Source: a bacterium
GTDB taxonomy: Bacteria; Zhuqueibacterota; Zhuqueibacteria; Residuimicrobiales; Residuimicrobiaceae
Assembly: GCA_029565685.1 (NCBI GenBank)
Contig: JAKQNR010000006.1
Location: forward strand, 124,001-188,000
Length of the DNA: 64,000 nt
Direction of reading: 5' to 3'
Below, piece after piece: positions 34,438 to 43,965 of the stretch. Every line of letters starts with the position of its first letter. The stretch's first letter is position 1. Under the pieces are notes generated by a model. The model was not told the origin of the DNA, did not search any database, and saw nothing but the letters and a program-made list of their open reading frames with translations. The translations under genes were made by a program, and so were the position numbers.

Positions 34438-35610
34438 TTGTTGAAAAAAATCAGTTGGAACCACTCTTTTACCTTTTTTCTGCTGCTCTTCGCGGCAGCG
34501 ACCTCTTTTTCCATCGCGCTGACCCAGATCGCGCTGACGCTGGCAGTGATCCTATGGCTCGGTCTGTGCCTGAAAGAGAAGAAAAAGCCGTTTCCCCGTA
34601 CTCCCCTGGACTGGTTTTTCGTCGCCTGGCTGTTCATGGAGATCATCTCCACCTTGTTTTCTCCGGGCCGCTATCTGGCGCTGGAGCATTTTGTCAAACG
34701 GGCCCTGCTGATCCCCATCGTCTATCTGATCGCCGGCTCGTTGCAGACCCGAAAGCAGTTGCGTTGGCTGCTGCTGAGCCTGCTTGGCGTAATGACCATC
34801 GTCGCAATCATCGGCATTGTAAAATATCACCTCGGACCCGGCGGACTGGAAGGACGGTTAAAGCTGTTCAATCATTACATGACCTCCGGCGGCCTTTTGA
34901 TGATCAACGGGCTTTTGGCCTTGGCTTTTGTCTTTTCCCGCGCTCCACGTCGTGTACGGCTCATCGCTCTGGCCGCCGCGGTGCTGATGTTTTTTCCCCT
35001 GATCTACACCTACACCCGCAGTTCGTGGATGGGCTATCTGGCCGGATTTGCTTTCATCATCCTCTTCACCCGCTGGAAATTAATATTCGCACTGATCCCG
35101 GCGGTGTTGCTGGCTTTTTGGGCGGCGCCCCCCTCGCTGCAGGACCGTCTGACCAGTGTGGTGGATCCCTGGCACCCGAACAACATCGAGCGCACTTTTA
35201 TGTGGCAGGCCGGGGTGCGAATGGTCCAACACAGTCCGCTGTACGGCTATGGCGACAGCGAAGTGGGCAAGCGATCAGAACCCTATAAATCACCGCAGGC
35301 CAAGGAACGGGCCGGCCATTTACACAACAATCTGCTCATGTTCGCCGTCATCCTCGGCATTCCGGGTCTTTTGGTCGTGCTCGGACTTTTTATCCGCATC
35401 CTGGCGACCGAGTGGACCACTCTGAAAAGCCTAGCCGCGGATGACTGGCTGCTCTCGGGAACCGCGCTGGGAGCTTTGGCCGCATTCATCGGATTTCAGA
35501 TCAACGGTTTGTTCGAATGGAATTTCGGCGATGCCGAGGTCGCTATGCTGATGTGGCTGACCGTGGGAATGTCGCTGGCCGCCGGCCGCCTCCGGAGTGC
35601 GTCCGATTGA
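34438..35610 (+). CDS. O-antigen ligase/polymerase-family membrane protein
   Basis: 390 residues with a TTG start (tandem TTG codons at 34438 and 34441) preceded by GGAGG. About ten to twelve transmembrane segments and a large periplasmic loop (about 235-300, SVVDPWHPNNIERTFMWQAG, PLYGYGDSEVGKRSEPY, HLHNNLLMF) carrying the conserved H-x-H-N motif of the Wzy_C/O-antigen ligase family. It either polymerises repeat units or ligates the glycan to a lipid carrier. First gene of the six-gene operon; it overlaps the flippase start by 4 nt. Confidence 0.88.
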   Translation: MLKKISWNHSFTFFLLLFAAATSFSIALTQIALTLAVILWLGLCLKEKKKPFPRTPLDWFFVAWLFMEIISTLFSPGRYLALEHFVKRALLIPIVYLIAGSLQTRKQLRWLLLSLLGVMTIVAIIGIVKYHLGPGGLEGRLKLFNHYMTSGGLLMINGLLALAFVFSRAPRRVRLIALAAAVLMFFPLIYTYTRSSWMGYLAGFAFIILFTRWKLIFALIPAVLLAFWAAPPSLQDRLTSVVDPWHPNNIERTFMWQAGVRMVQHSPLYGYGDSEVGKRSEPYKSPQAKERAGHLHNNLLMFAVILGIPGLLVVLGLFIRILATEWTTLKSLAADDWLLSGTALGALAAFIGFQINGLFEWNFGDAEVAMLMWLTVGMSLAAGRLRSASD

Positions 35611-36914
35611 AAACGTTTCTGCGCAATTCGTTTTCGCGCCTGTTCTCTCAGGGCGCCGGTAAACTATCGATCTTTATCTGGAGCATGATTCTTGCGCGCC
35701 GGCTCAATCCGGAAGGCTTTGGCGCTTATATGTACATCGCCGCCGTGGCGGTGATGATCGGCATGATCTCCGATTATGGTCTGGCGAACCTGACCATCCG
35801 CGATGTGGCCAGGACGCCCGCCACCTCAGAGCGCACGCTCACGCACACCATGGCGCTGCGTACCCTGCTGGCGCTGTTCGCCTATGGCCTGTACGCCGCG
35901 CTGGTGTTCACGCTGCCCGGATTCGGCGGCGTCATTGAACCTGCGCTCATTTTTGGTCTGACGATTTTTACCGTCTCCTGGATCAACGGCTACAACGCCA
36001 TCCTCAACGCGCACGAGCAGCTGCACTGGTCCTCTTTCATGAACGCGTTGACGCCGCTGCTGACGCTGAGCGCAGGATTGCTGTTACTCGACATAGGCTG
36101 GGGCCTGCTCGGCGCCGCCGTTGCCTCTGTTTTTGCCGGGGTCTCGGTTCTGACCGCGGAGATCAGCCTGTTTCGCGCCAAGCATATCAGCTTCAGCCGC
36201 TCGTTGTCATCGTCCGCAATCATCGATCTGCTGCGCCGTTCGTTCCCCTTTTTTCTTGTGGCGTTGCTTTCCACGGTAAACGTATCGATTGACTCGGTTT
36301 TACTAGAAAGCCTGAGCGGCAAAGAAGCGGTCGGCCTGTACAGCGCGGCTTTCAAACTGCTTTTGTCGCTCATGATCCTGCCGGCTGCGGTCAGTGATGC
36401 AATTTTTCCCATCTGGGCGCGCGATTCGGCGGAAGGTTCGACAGCAAACCGGCTGGCTCTGCACCATGTGCTGCGCTGGCTGTTCATCGCCGGCGTTCTG
36501 ACTGCCGGCGCGATCCTGGCAGCCGCCGAACCTCTGATCCGGCTGCTCTACGGCGCCGAGTTCATCGCGGCTATCCCGGCGCTGCGCCTGCTCAGCCTGG
36601 CGCTGGTGTTTATGTTCCTTAGCGCACCGCTCACCGTACGCCTGATGGTGGCCAACAGACTGAAGGCCGTATTGATGACCTTCACCCTCGTGGTGGCCGT
36701 GGATATTATCGGCAATCTTTTTCTGATCCCTCGCTGCGGATTGATGGGCGCAGCCGCGGTTCGCCTGTTTGCGGAAGCGCTCAATTTCTGCCTGCAGGTT
36801 TTATTCATCAGCCGGGGCTCTCGATGCCCAGCTCCGGCGACAACAACGAACGATGCTTCAAGCCGGTTGCCTTTCCGCCGGGCCGAGGCTGGAATCTCTG
36901 GAAAGCGGAGTTAA
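35607..36914 (+). CDS. Polysaccharide flippase (Wzx/MATE-like)
   Basis: 435 residues from the TTG at 35607, which overlaps the ligase stop (TTGA); longer upstream starts would read inside the ligase gene. Twelve or so hydrophobic helices (KLSIFIWSMILARRLNPEGF, AYMYIAAVAVMIGMISDYGL, LMILPAAVSDAIFPIWARD, LLSLALVFMFLSAPLTVRLM), with the typical N-terminal SQGAGKLSIFIW...ILARRL..EGFG pattern of lipid-linked oligosaccharide flippases. It would move undecaprenyl-linked repeat units across the inner membrane for the adjacent ligase/polymerase. Confidence 0.87.
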   Translation: MKTFLRNSFSRLFSQGAGKLSIFIWSMILARRLNPEGFGAYMYIAAVAVMIGMISDYGLANLTIRDVARTPATSERTLTHTMALRTLLALFAYGLYAALVFTLPGFGGVIEPALIFGLTIFTVSWINGYNAILNAHEQLHWSSFMNALTPLLTLSAGLLLLDIGWGLLGAAVASVFAGVSVLTAEISLFRAKHISFSRSLSSSAIIDLLRRSFPFFLVALLSTVNVSIDSVLLESLSGKEAVGLYSAAFKLLLSLMILPAAVSDAIFPIWARDSAEGSTANRLALHHVLRWLFIAGVLTAGAILAAAEPLIRLLYGAEFIAAIPALRLLSLALVFMFLSAPLTVRLMVANRLKAVLMTFTLVVAVDIIGNLFLIPRCGLMGAAAVRLFAEALNFCLQVLFISRGSRCPAPATTTNDASSRLPFRRAEAGISGKRS

Positions 36915-36915
36915 C

Positions 36916-37719
36916 GTGGTCCTGTCCGTCGTCATCGTCAGCTATAACACCCGCGATCTGCTCGACCGCTGCGTGCATTCCGTGATCGCCGGCACCACGG
37001 TGGCCCATGAGATCATCGTCGCGGACAACGCCTCGAGCGACGGCTCGGCCGGTCACATCCGCGCCCAGTTCCCCGGGGTTCGGGTCTTGGAGCTGGGTTC
37101 TAACCTTGGATTCGGCGCCGCGAACAACGCCGCGGTTAAAATCAGCAGCGGCGAATTGCTGATGTTTCTGAATTCAGACACCGAAATCCGGCCGCAGGCG
37201 ATGGATCGCATGGCCGCCTTTTTCCAGCAGCATCCTCAAGTCGGCATCGCCGCACCCAACGTGGTCTATCCCGATGGCCGGTTTCAACCGGCAGCCGGGG
37301 CGCTGCCCGGTCTGCTGCAGGAGTTTCGTGACCGCCGCACCCATCGAAGATTGAACGCCGGCGATGAGGCGCTGCGCATGCGCCTGCGCGAACAGTACAG
37401 CCGGCCGCAGCGGGTGGGCTGGGTGACCGGCGGCTGCCTGATGATCCGGCGCAGCCTGTTCACCCAATTGAACGGGTTCGATGAAGAGATGTTCATGTAT
37501 TTTGAAGACAAGGATCTATGCAAACGGGCGCAGGACCTGCACTGGCAAGTGATGACCGTTCCGGATGCGGAGATCGTCCATGTGTTGGGAGGAAGCTCCG
37601 CAGGCGCCGGTGGACGGCTGCGGGCGGTGTATCGGCAGAGTCAACGCCGCTATTATCAAAAACATCTCGGCTGGCTTTCAAACCAAGCGCTCTTGTTCTA
37701 TCAGGCTGTGTCGAAATGA
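36916..37719 (+). CDS. Glycosyltransferase family 2 (rhamnosyltransferase-like)
   Basis: 267 residues from a GTG at 36916, 1 nt after the flippase stop and with CGGAG upstream; this start opens on VVLSVVIVSYNTRDLLDRCV, the true GT-A N-terminus. Motifs: IIVADNASSDGS, LGSNLGFGAANNAAV, LLMFLNSDTEI (DxD-type metal site), GWVTGGCLMIRRSLF and FMYFEDKDLCKRA. This is the WbbL/rhamnosyltransferase subgroup that extends lipid-linked glycans in the cytoplasm. The donor is not determinable. Confidence 0.9.
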   Translation: MVLSVVIVSYNTRDLLDRCVHSVIAGTTVAHEIIVADNASSDGSAGHIRAQFPGVRVLELGSNLGFGAANNAAVKISSGELLMFLNSDTEIRPQAMDRMAAFFQQHPQVGIAAPNVVYPDGRFQPAAGALPGLLQEFRDRRTHRRLNAGDEALRMRLREQYSRPQRVGWVTGGCLMIRRSLFTQLNGFDEEMFMYFEDKDLCKRAQDLHWQVMTVPDAEIVHVLGGSSAGAGGRLRAVYRQSQRRYYQKHLGWLSNQALLFYQAVSK

Positions 37720-38870
37720 ACCGCCGCATCAGGATTTTACAGATCATCAACGAGGCCGCCATCGGCGGTGGACAATCTCATGTGCTGCAGCTGGCCTCCA
37801 GTCTGGACCGAACTCGTTTCGAGGTCAGCGTAGCCTGTAGAGACAACGGTCCGCTCACGGAACAGCTGCGCGCCATCGCCGTGCCGGTTCATCCTTTTGC
37901 CATTGCGCGATTTGCCTCTCCATACACCCTGCGGGCCATGGTGCGGCTGCTGCGCGAGCGGCAAATCGATATCGTGCACACGCACGGCGGCATCGCTGGA
38001 GTTTGGGGACGGCTGGCGGCCTGGGCTGCAAAAACGCCGGTCCGTATCCATACGCTGCATGGCATCCATTATCTGCACTATCGCAGCCGACTTAATCGGA
38101 TCGCGTTTACCACCCTCGACCGCCTGTTGGCCGTCGGCACGGAGAAAATCATCTGCGTCTCCGAGGCGGACCGGAAGGCGGGCATTGCCGCAGGCTGTTT
38201 TCCCGCTGATCGGGCGGTGCTGATCCGCAACGGCATTCCAGTTCCCTCTCTGCCGGCTGAGTTCAGCGCCCGGCGTAAAAAAGCGGAACTCGGCCTCCCT
38301 GCTGCAGCCGCAGTGATCGGAACAGTCGGACGGTTGCACGTTCAAAAAGGTCAGAGACGGTTTCTCGAGGCGATCCACATCGTGCGGCAGGAAATTCCAA
38401 ATTCAATCGCCCTGCTGGTGGGCGACGGCCCGCTGGCCAAAGAGCTGGAGGTCCGCACCGGTGAGCTGGACCTGCAGAATCATGTCCGATTCCTTGGATC
38501 CCGTCGCGATGTTGCGGAACTCATCGCGCTGATGGACGTATTTGTCCTTAGTTCAGAGTGGGAAGGCATGCCCCTCAGCCTGCTGGAAGCCATGGCGTTG
38601 GAACGGCCGGTGGCTGCCTTTGCCATCCCTGGCGTAACCGAAGCGATTCAGGACGGCGAATCAGGCGTGCTGGCAACGCCCCGGGATGCCGGGTCACTGG
38701 CACAGGCGATTCTGCGTCTGCTTCAAGACCGCGAACAAGCCCGCCGGCTGGCGAAAAAAGGCCGGCAGATTTTTTACCAACAATTTCAGGAAACAAAAAT
38801 GGTACACGCCACAGCCGACCTGTACACCAGGCTGTATGGCGCGAGCGTGACCCAAAAAACAACTAGATGA
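37716..38870 (+). CDS. Glycosyltransferase family 4 (GT-B)
   Basis: 384 residues from the ATG at 37716, overlapping the GT2 stop by 4 nt. N-terminal acceptor domain: RIRILQIINEAAIGGGQSHV, VHTHGGIAGVWGRL, IHTLHGIHYLHYRSR; C-terminal donor domain: GTVGRLHVQKGQRRFLEAIH, ALLVGDGPLAKELE, VRFLGSRRDVAELIALMDVF and the E-x7-E motif SEWEGMPLSLLEAMALERPV. It is a retaining sugar transferase using a nucleotide-sugar donor. Confidence 0.92.
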   Translation: MNRRIRILQIINEAAIGGGQSHVLQLASSLDRTRFEVSVACRDNGPLTEQLRAIAVPVHPFAIARFASPYTLRAMVRLLRERQIDIVHTHGGIAGVWGRLAAWAAKTPVRIHTLHGIHYLHYRSRLNRIAFTTLDRLLAVGTEKIICVSEADRKAGIAAGCFPADRAVLIRNGIPVPSLPAEFSARRKKAELGLPAAAAVIGTVGRLHVQKGQRRFLEAIHIVRQEIPNSIALLVGDGPLAKELEVRTGELDLQNHVRFLGSRRDVAELIALMDVFVLSSEWEGMPLSLLEAMALERPVAAFAIPGVTEAIQDGESGVLATPRDAGSLAQAILRLLQDREQARRLAKKGRQIFYQQFQETKMVHATADLYTRLYGASVTQKTTR

Positions 38871-38874
38871 ACGG

Positions 38875-40005
38875 ATGAAGTCTATGGCCGTGGCTCTGAT
38901 TCACGATTGGTTGACCGGCATGCGAGGAGGGGAAAAGGTTCTCGAAACCCTGTGCGGCCTTTTCCCCGAGGCGGATATTCACACCCTGGTGCATGTTCCG
39001 GGATCGGTCTCTGCGACGATCGAAAGCCGACCCATGGTCACCTCGTTTATACAGAATCTGCCCGGCGTCAAAGTCGGCTACCGCAGCTATCTGCCTTTGT
39101 TTCCGACAGCGGTGGAACGGTTTGACTTGAGCGCCTATGATCTGGTCGTCTCCTCCAGCCACTGTGTGGCCAAGGGCGTTATTCCGCGCCCAGATGCGTT
39201 TCATCTCTGCTATTGCCACACGCCCATGCGGTATGTCTGGGACCAATATCCCCAGTACTTTGCGCCGGAAAAAATGAACGCACTTAAAAAACGGCTGGTG
39301 CCGTTGTTTGCCAATTACTTGCGTATGTGGGATGTGACCAGCAGCGTCCGTGTCGATCGTTTTGTCGCCAACTCGTCCCACGTAGCCGGCCGCATTCAAA
39401 AATATTACGGCCGCCGCGCCGACATAGTGCACCCACCGGTGGCCACAGCGCACACGCGAATCTCGGAAACAGATGACGGCTATTTTTTACTGGTGTCAGC
39501 CTTCGCCCCCTACAAACGGATCGACCTCGCCATACAGGCGTTCAACCAGCTGAACGAAAAACTGGTCATCGTCGGCTCTGGCCCGGAAGAGAAAAAGCTC
39601 AAAGCGCTGGCAGCTCGCAACATCGAGTTCACCGGCTGGATCGACGCGCAACAGCTGAACAGCTGTTATGCCCGTTGCCGGGCGCTGATCTTTCCCGGTG
39701 AAGAAGATTTCGGCATGGTGCCGGTGGAAGCCCAGTGCTGGGGCAAGCCGGTCATCGCTTTCGGCAGAGGCGGTTCGCTGGAAACCATAGTCGGCCACTG
39801 GGCGGACAGCGCCCGTAAACCTGCTGCCGCCTGCACCGGACTTTATTTCAGAAACCAGACCGTACAGGATCTCATCCAGGCGGTGAGGGCTTTTTCGCGC
39901 TGGCAACCGAATCCCAAAATGATACGCAAACACGCACTTCGCTTCGACGCCGCTGTCTTTATCAAAGCCATTAAGAAACTGATCCAGGAACGGGAACGGC
40001 TATGA
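38875..40005 (+). CDS. Glycosyltransferase family 4 (GT-B)
   Basis: 376 residues, 4 nt after the previous stop. It belongs to a GT4 subgroup with N-terminal VALIHDWLTGMRGGEKVLE and CYCHTPMRYVWDQY, and a donor domain with YFLLVSAFAPYKRIDLAIQA, LVIVGSGPEEKKLKAL, FTGWIDAQQLNSCYARCRAL and the nucleotide-sugar motif FPGEEDFGMVPVEAQCWGKP. Often found beside WbaZ-like genes in O-antigen clusters. It overlaps the initiating transferase gene by 4 nt. Confidence 0.92.
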   Translation: MKSMAVALIHDWLTGMRGGEKVLETLCGLFPEADIHTLVHVPGSVSATIESRPMVTSFIQNLPGVKVGYRSYLPLFPTAVERFDLSAYDLVVSSSHCVAKGVIPRPDAFHLCYCHTPMRYVWDQYPQYFAPEKMNALKKRLVPLFANYLRMWDVTSSVRVDRFVANSSHVAGRIQKYYGRRADIVHPPVATAHTRISETDDGYFLLVSAFAPYKRIDLAIQAFNQLNEKLVIVGSGPEEKKLKALAARNIEFTGWIDAQQLNSCYARCRALIFPGEEDFGMVPVEAQCWGKPVIAFGRGGSLETIVGHWADSARKPAAACTGLYFRNQTVQDLIQAVRAFSRWQPNPKMIRKHALRFDAAVFIKAIKKLIQERERL

Positions 40006-41411
40006 AGACCGCCAGGCATAAAACCGATCTTCTGATCCCCTTCATTCAGCTGGTGACCGACGCCGGCGCCATCATCGGCGCGTTCCTCTTTTCCTATTGG
40101 TTGCGATTTCACTCGCCGCTGGTTCATCTGGTGCCGGTGACCAAGGGATTCCCCGAGTTTCATGTCTATGTGCTGAGCTCGCTGGTGGTTTTCCTCATCT
40201 GGGCGTTTGTGCTCAAATCCCTGGGCATGTATGGTCCGAACAGGAACGTCGGCGCGGTGGATGAATTGATCCTCATCTTCAAGGCGGTGACCCTGGGCAT
40301 GCTCATTGTCACCGCCGCCGCTTTTTTCTATCGCGGCTTTTCCTACTCCCGCGTCGTCTTTGCCTTGATCTGGGCTTTTGCGATTCTGTTTTTGTTCGTT
40401 GTCCGCTTTCTGCTGTTGAAAATTGAAACCCACCTGCACCGCAGAGGCAAGCATATGCTCAGAGGCGTAATCGTGGGCACCAGCCCCTGGAGCCTCACTC
40501 TGCTGGAACGGATCCGCCGGCATCCCGGCTTTGGCATCGACCTCCTCGGTTATGCCGGCGATAATCCCCTGCTCTCCGGCCAAATCGCTTGTCTGGGCAC
40601 TCTGGCTCATCTTCGCCGGCTGGTGGAGACGCATCACATGGACCTGGTGTTCATCGCCCTGTCGAAAAACGAGGATACCCTGGTGCAGGAATGCATGAAC
40701 GCCTGTGCAGGACTGAACATCGGTTTTTTTATGATCCCGCCCTCCTTGGAGCTGATGAGCAGCCGCATGGCCATTCAGGAGATCGGCGGCGTGCCCATGT
40801 TCAAAATCAAAGAGCCGGCGGTCACTGGATGGAACCGAGTGTTCAAACGGACCTTTGATCTTGTTTTCAGCGCCTTGGCGCTGCTGATGATCTGGCCGAT
40901 TCTGGCTCTCCTCGCGCTGGCGGTCAAACTGGGATCGCGGGGATCGGTGCTCTACCGGCAACGGCGCGTGGGACTCGACGGCTGCGAGTTCGACTGCTTG
41001 AAATTCCGCACCATGTACATGGATGCGGAAGCCAAGACCGGTCCGGTCTGGACGCAAAAAAACGATCCCCGCGTCACGCCGATCGGACGGTTCCTGCGGC
41101 GGTTCAGCCTCGATGAGCTGCCGCAACTCTTCAATGTGCTTAAAGGCGAGATGAGTCTGGTGGGTCCCAGGCCGGAGCGGCCCCATTTTGTCGAACAATT
41201 TCAGAAAAGCATTCCCAAATACCTGGAGCGCCATCGCGTTAGGTCGGGCATGACCGGATGGGCGCAGGTGAACGGGTTGAGGGGAAATGTGTCTATTGAC
41301 GAACGCACCAAGTACGACGTTTATTATGTCGAGAACTGGTCGCTGTTTTTCGACATCAAGATCATTTTGAAAACCATCTGGTCTGTCATTCAGGGCGAAA
41401 ACAGCTATTGA
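40002..41411 (+). CDS. Undecaprenyl-phosphate sugar phosphotransferase (WcaJ/WbaP-like)
   Basis: 469 residues. Four N-terminal transmembrane segments (residues 10-140), a CoA-binding-like Rossmann segment (HMLRGVIVGTSPWSLTLLER), a fifth hydrophobic segment (RTFDLVFSALALLMIWPILA) and the catalytic bacterial-sugar-transferase domain: KFRTMYMDAEAKTG, NDPRVTPIGRFLRRFSLDEL, LFNVLKGEMSLVGPRPERP and TGWAQVNGLRGN. It transfers a sugar-1-phosphate to undecaprenyl phosphate, the first step of glycan assembly, so it defines the operon as a lipid-linked polysaccharide pathway. It is the last gene, followed by a terminator. Confidence 0.94.
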   Translation: MKTARHKTDLLIPFIQLVTDAGAIIGAFLFSYWLRFHSPLVHLVPVTKGFPEFHVYVLSSLVVFLIWAFVLKSLGMYGPNRNVGAVDELILIFKAVTLGMLIVTAAAFFYRGFSYSRVVFALIWAFAILFLFVVRFLLLKIETHLHRRGKHMLRGVIVGTSPWSLTLLERIRRHPGFGIDLLGYAGDNPLLSGQIACLGTLAHLRRLVETHHMDLVFIALSKNEDTLVQECMNACAGLNIGFFMIPPSLELMSSRMAIQEIGGVPMFKIKEPAVTGWNRVFKRTFDLVFSALALLMIWPILALLALAVKLGSRGSVLYRQRRVGLDGCEFDCLKFRTMYMDAEAKTGPVWTQKNDPRVTPIGRFLRRFSLDELPQLFNVLKGEMSLVGPRPERPHFVEQFQKSIPKYLERHRVRSGMTGWAQVNGLRGNVSIDERTKYDVYYVENWSLFFDIKIILKTIWSVIQGENSY

Positions 41412-41424
41412 CCGGCTGCCCATA

Positions 41425-41456
41425 AAAAAGGCGCGGAAAGAATCCCGCGCCTTTTT
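41425..41456. terminator. Bidirectional intrinsic terminator
   Basis: AAAAAGGCGCGG (41425-41436), 8-nt loop, CCGCGCCTTTTT (41445-41456): a 12-bp perfect stem flanked by A-run and T-run. It serves the polysaccharide operon (+, ending 41411) and the repeat-protein gene (-, ending 41473). Confidence 0.9.
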
Positions 41457-41472
41457 GGCTGTGGCTGTGTGC

Positions 41473-43965
41473 TTATTTGATCAACAGCATGCGTCGCAGC
41501 TGAGTGAATGTGTGCGAATGACTGAAGGCCTGTAGACGATAAAAATAGACGCCTGAGGCCGCCTTTTCACCCCGCTCGTTGCTGCCGTCCCATTGAACGC
41601 TGTGCCTGCCTGCGGCCAGAGAACCGTTGACCAGCTGCTTGACCTCCCGCCCCAGCATATCATAGACTGTCAAAAGAACTGTACCCGGCTGCGCCAGAGT
41701 GAATTGGATCTGCGTCGACGGATTAAAAGGATTGGGATGGTTCTGCTCCAAAGCAAACCGCTCCGGCTGAACGACGGGTTTGGCGGCATCTGTGGTTCCG
41801 GCTGAGGTCCTCAGCGTCAACCCGTAGACGTTGAGCGTGCTGCTCAAAACCAAAGAGGTGGACAGCGTCGGAGCGCTCTCGCAGCCGACGACAGAAGCCG
41901 AAACCACATAAGAGTCTGCCGGCAAGCCTTCCACAGTGTAGCTGCCGTCTTCCGCCGTAACCGAAGCGGCCACCACCTCTTCATCTGCTCGCAGGACAAT
42001 CAAAGCGCCTTCGATGGCTGTTCCGGACTGATCGAGCACCCGGCCGGCACACTGGTAAGCGCCGACCGGTTGCGGGCAAAGCCCGATGTCTACGCTGGCG
42101 ATCTCCTGGCCAGCTACGACCTCAATCAGCTTGGCCTCTTTCCAAGTGCGTGCGTCGTCGTAAAATTCGGCTTTGTAGCCGACCGCATGGATCAGCAGCA
42201 AGTACTTGGCCGGCGGCAGACCGCGCAGCACATAGGCGCCATCCTCGCCGGTGATCGCCTTTCTGATCCGGCCGCGGCTTGACACCGGCATGGCCATGAT
42301 ATGCACACCAGGCAAAGGCAGCTTGGTGCTGTCATCGATCACCAGTCCGGAGAGGGTGACTGGCAGAGGTTCGATTTTTCCCAGTTTGAAATCGATGTCG
42401 TCCGCTATCTCTGAAGAGGCCAGCACTATTTGTTTTGCCTCCCGCCGGCTGGCGACGCTGTCATACCACTGCGGAACGTAACCGGCAACGGCTGCGCTGG
42501 CCAGGTATGCGCCGGGGGGCAGACCGCCGATGAAATACCGGCCTTCTCCATCGGTGAGCCCGCGCGTTCGCACGCGTCCGCGCACGGATTGCACTTCGAT
42601 GACCGCATCCGCGATAGGCTGACCGTTCTCCGCATCGGTTGCTCGTCCCTGAATTGCGGCGCCGGCGCTCAGAGTAAAATCGATGCCGGTCACGCTGTGA
42701 CCGCTCTCCATCGTCACCAGGTCAGCCTGGCGCAGAGAGTCAGCCTCCTGCCAATATTCCTTCATATACCCTTTCGCTTGCGCTTCCACCACATAGCGGC
42801 CGGAAGGCAGACCGGCGAAAACATAGAAACCATCATCCAGGCTGATGGTTTCAAAGTATCGTTGCCGTCCGATGTTTTTTTCTTCATTGTAGACACGAAT
42901 GGCAGCGCCGGCGATCGGTGCAGCGGTGACCGCGTCAAGCACATGTCCGCTCAGGCTGCCCCAGGCGGTCAGGGCGAAATCGACAGGACTGTGCATGCCC
43001 GCACTGACAGCCACCGGTGTGGCCAGATTCATGGCCGTTGCGTTGTCAAACCATTCGGCCGCATAGCCGTAAGCCTCCGCACGCACTCGATATCGGCCGG
43101 CTGGCAGCGATAGAGTATAAACGCCCAGCTGGTCGCTGCGGGCGTGACCCGCAACCGTCTGACGTTGGTCGCCAGATCGAGAGGCGTCGTAGACCGCGAT
43201 CCAGGCATGGGGGATGGGCATGCCGGTCGCCTCAGCCGTAACGATGCCCGTGATCGCGCTGGTTTGATCCAGGGTAAAATGAATGTCGGTTTTTTCCTCC
43301 GGCGCGGTGACCATCACGGTGTCAGCCTCGTTGCCGACAGCAGCCTCCTGATAGTATTCGGCGGTATAACCTTCACGGGCCGCCTTGAGCAAATAGCTGC
43401 CTGTGGCCAGGCCGCTAAAGCGGTAGAGTCCCGCCGCATCGGTCCGGGCTGTCTTAACCCTCTCTGCACGACGCAGCAGACCCAGCCTGTAAAGAAAGAC
43501 CTCTGTCTCCGCCAGCGGACTTGCGCCGTCGGCCATGTACACAGCGCCGGAGATGGCTGCGCCCGGCTTTAGGTGAAATGAAATGTTGATCACCGTGTCT
43601 TTACGGGCCAGGTTGACGGCCGCTGCCTGAAGCAGCGACTCGGCGTGATCGTAATATTGGACGAGATACTCTTCCCTTTCGGCCTTGACCACATAAGCCC
43701 CTGGCATAAGGTTGCCGATCATCCAGGCGCCGTCGCCGTCGCTGGTATCGCTGAGAGAAAAAGAGGGCACACCTATTCGAGCGACTGTTACCACCGCATC
43801 GGCCAGAGGGGCTGAAGCCTCATCGAAAACCTGGCCGCCCAGAACCGAGCCCGCATCATAGTATTTTCGCCAATCATCCCGCCAAGTGTCCGCACCATCT
43901 GCCAAGGCGGAACTGCCCGTCAGAAACAGAACAGGCAGCAGGATCAAACTGAAACCCTTTTTCAT
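41473..43965 (-). CDS. Secreted protein with seven carboxypeptidase-regulatory-like repeats and FlgD-like C-terminal domain
   Basis: 830 residues. Signal peptide FSLILLPVLFLTGSSALA; GAGGAG before the ATG. Seven repeats of about 95 residues, each starting like (V/I)(L/I)(S/G)G.V.D......PL..A.V.V and carrying G.Y...GLP.G.Y.V.A...GY..E(Y/W)Y: starts near SVLGGQVFDE, AAISGAVYMA, SAITGIVTAE, GSLSGHVLDA, AAIQGRATDA, VTLSGLVIDD and YQCAGRVLDQ. The tail (QNHPNPFNPSTQIQF... ASGVYFYRL) is FlgD-like. Carboxypeptidase-regulatory/Cna-B-like folds act as spacers or ligand binders, so this is a rod-shaped surface or matrix protein rather than an enzyme. Confidence 0.9.
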   Translation of the reverse strand: MKKGFSLILLPVLFLTGSSALADGADTWRDDWRKYYDAGSVLGGQVFDEASAPLADAVVTVARIGVPSFSLSDTSDGDGAWMIGNLMPGAYVVKAEREEYLVQYYDHAESLLQAAAVNLARKDTVINISFHLKPGAAISGAVYMADGASPLAETEVFLYRLGLLRRAERVKTARTDAAGLYRFSGLATGSYLLKAAREGYTAEYYQEAAVGNEADTVMVTAPEEKTDIHFTLDQTSAITGIVTAEATGMPIPHAWIAVYDASRSGDQRQTVAGHARSDQLGVYTLSLPAGRYRVRAEAYGYAAEWFDNATAMNLATPVAVSAGMHSPVDFALTAWGSLSGHVLDAVTAAPIAGAAIRVYNEEKNIGRQRYFETISLDDGFYVFAGLPSGRYVVEAQAKGYMKEYWQEADSLRQADLVTMESGHSVTGIDFTLSAGAAIQGRATDAENGQPIADAVIEVQSVRGRVRTRGLTDGEGRYFIGGLPPGAYLASAAVAGYVPQWYDSVASRREAKQIVLASSEIADDIDFKLGKIEPLPVTLSGLVIDDSTKLPLPGVHIMAMPVSSRGRIRKAITGEDGAYVLRGLPPAKYLLLIHAVGYKAEFYDDARTWKEAKLIEVVAGQEIASVDIGLCPQPVGAYQCAGRVLDQSGTAIEGALIVLRADEEVVAASVTAEDGSYTVEGLPADSYVVSASVVGCESAPTLSTSLVLSSTLNVYGLTLRTSAGTTDAAKPVVQPERFALEQNHPNPFNPSTQIQFTLAQPGTVLLTVYDMLGREVKQLVNGSLAAGRHSVQWDGSNERGEKAASGVYFYRLQAFSHSHTFTQLRRMLLIK

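Noticed and set aside
39843-41423. Minus-strand open frame of 526 codons
   Set aside because: It is the antisense of the clearly identified sugar phosphotransferase gene; composition (H, Q, R-rich) is that of a shadow.
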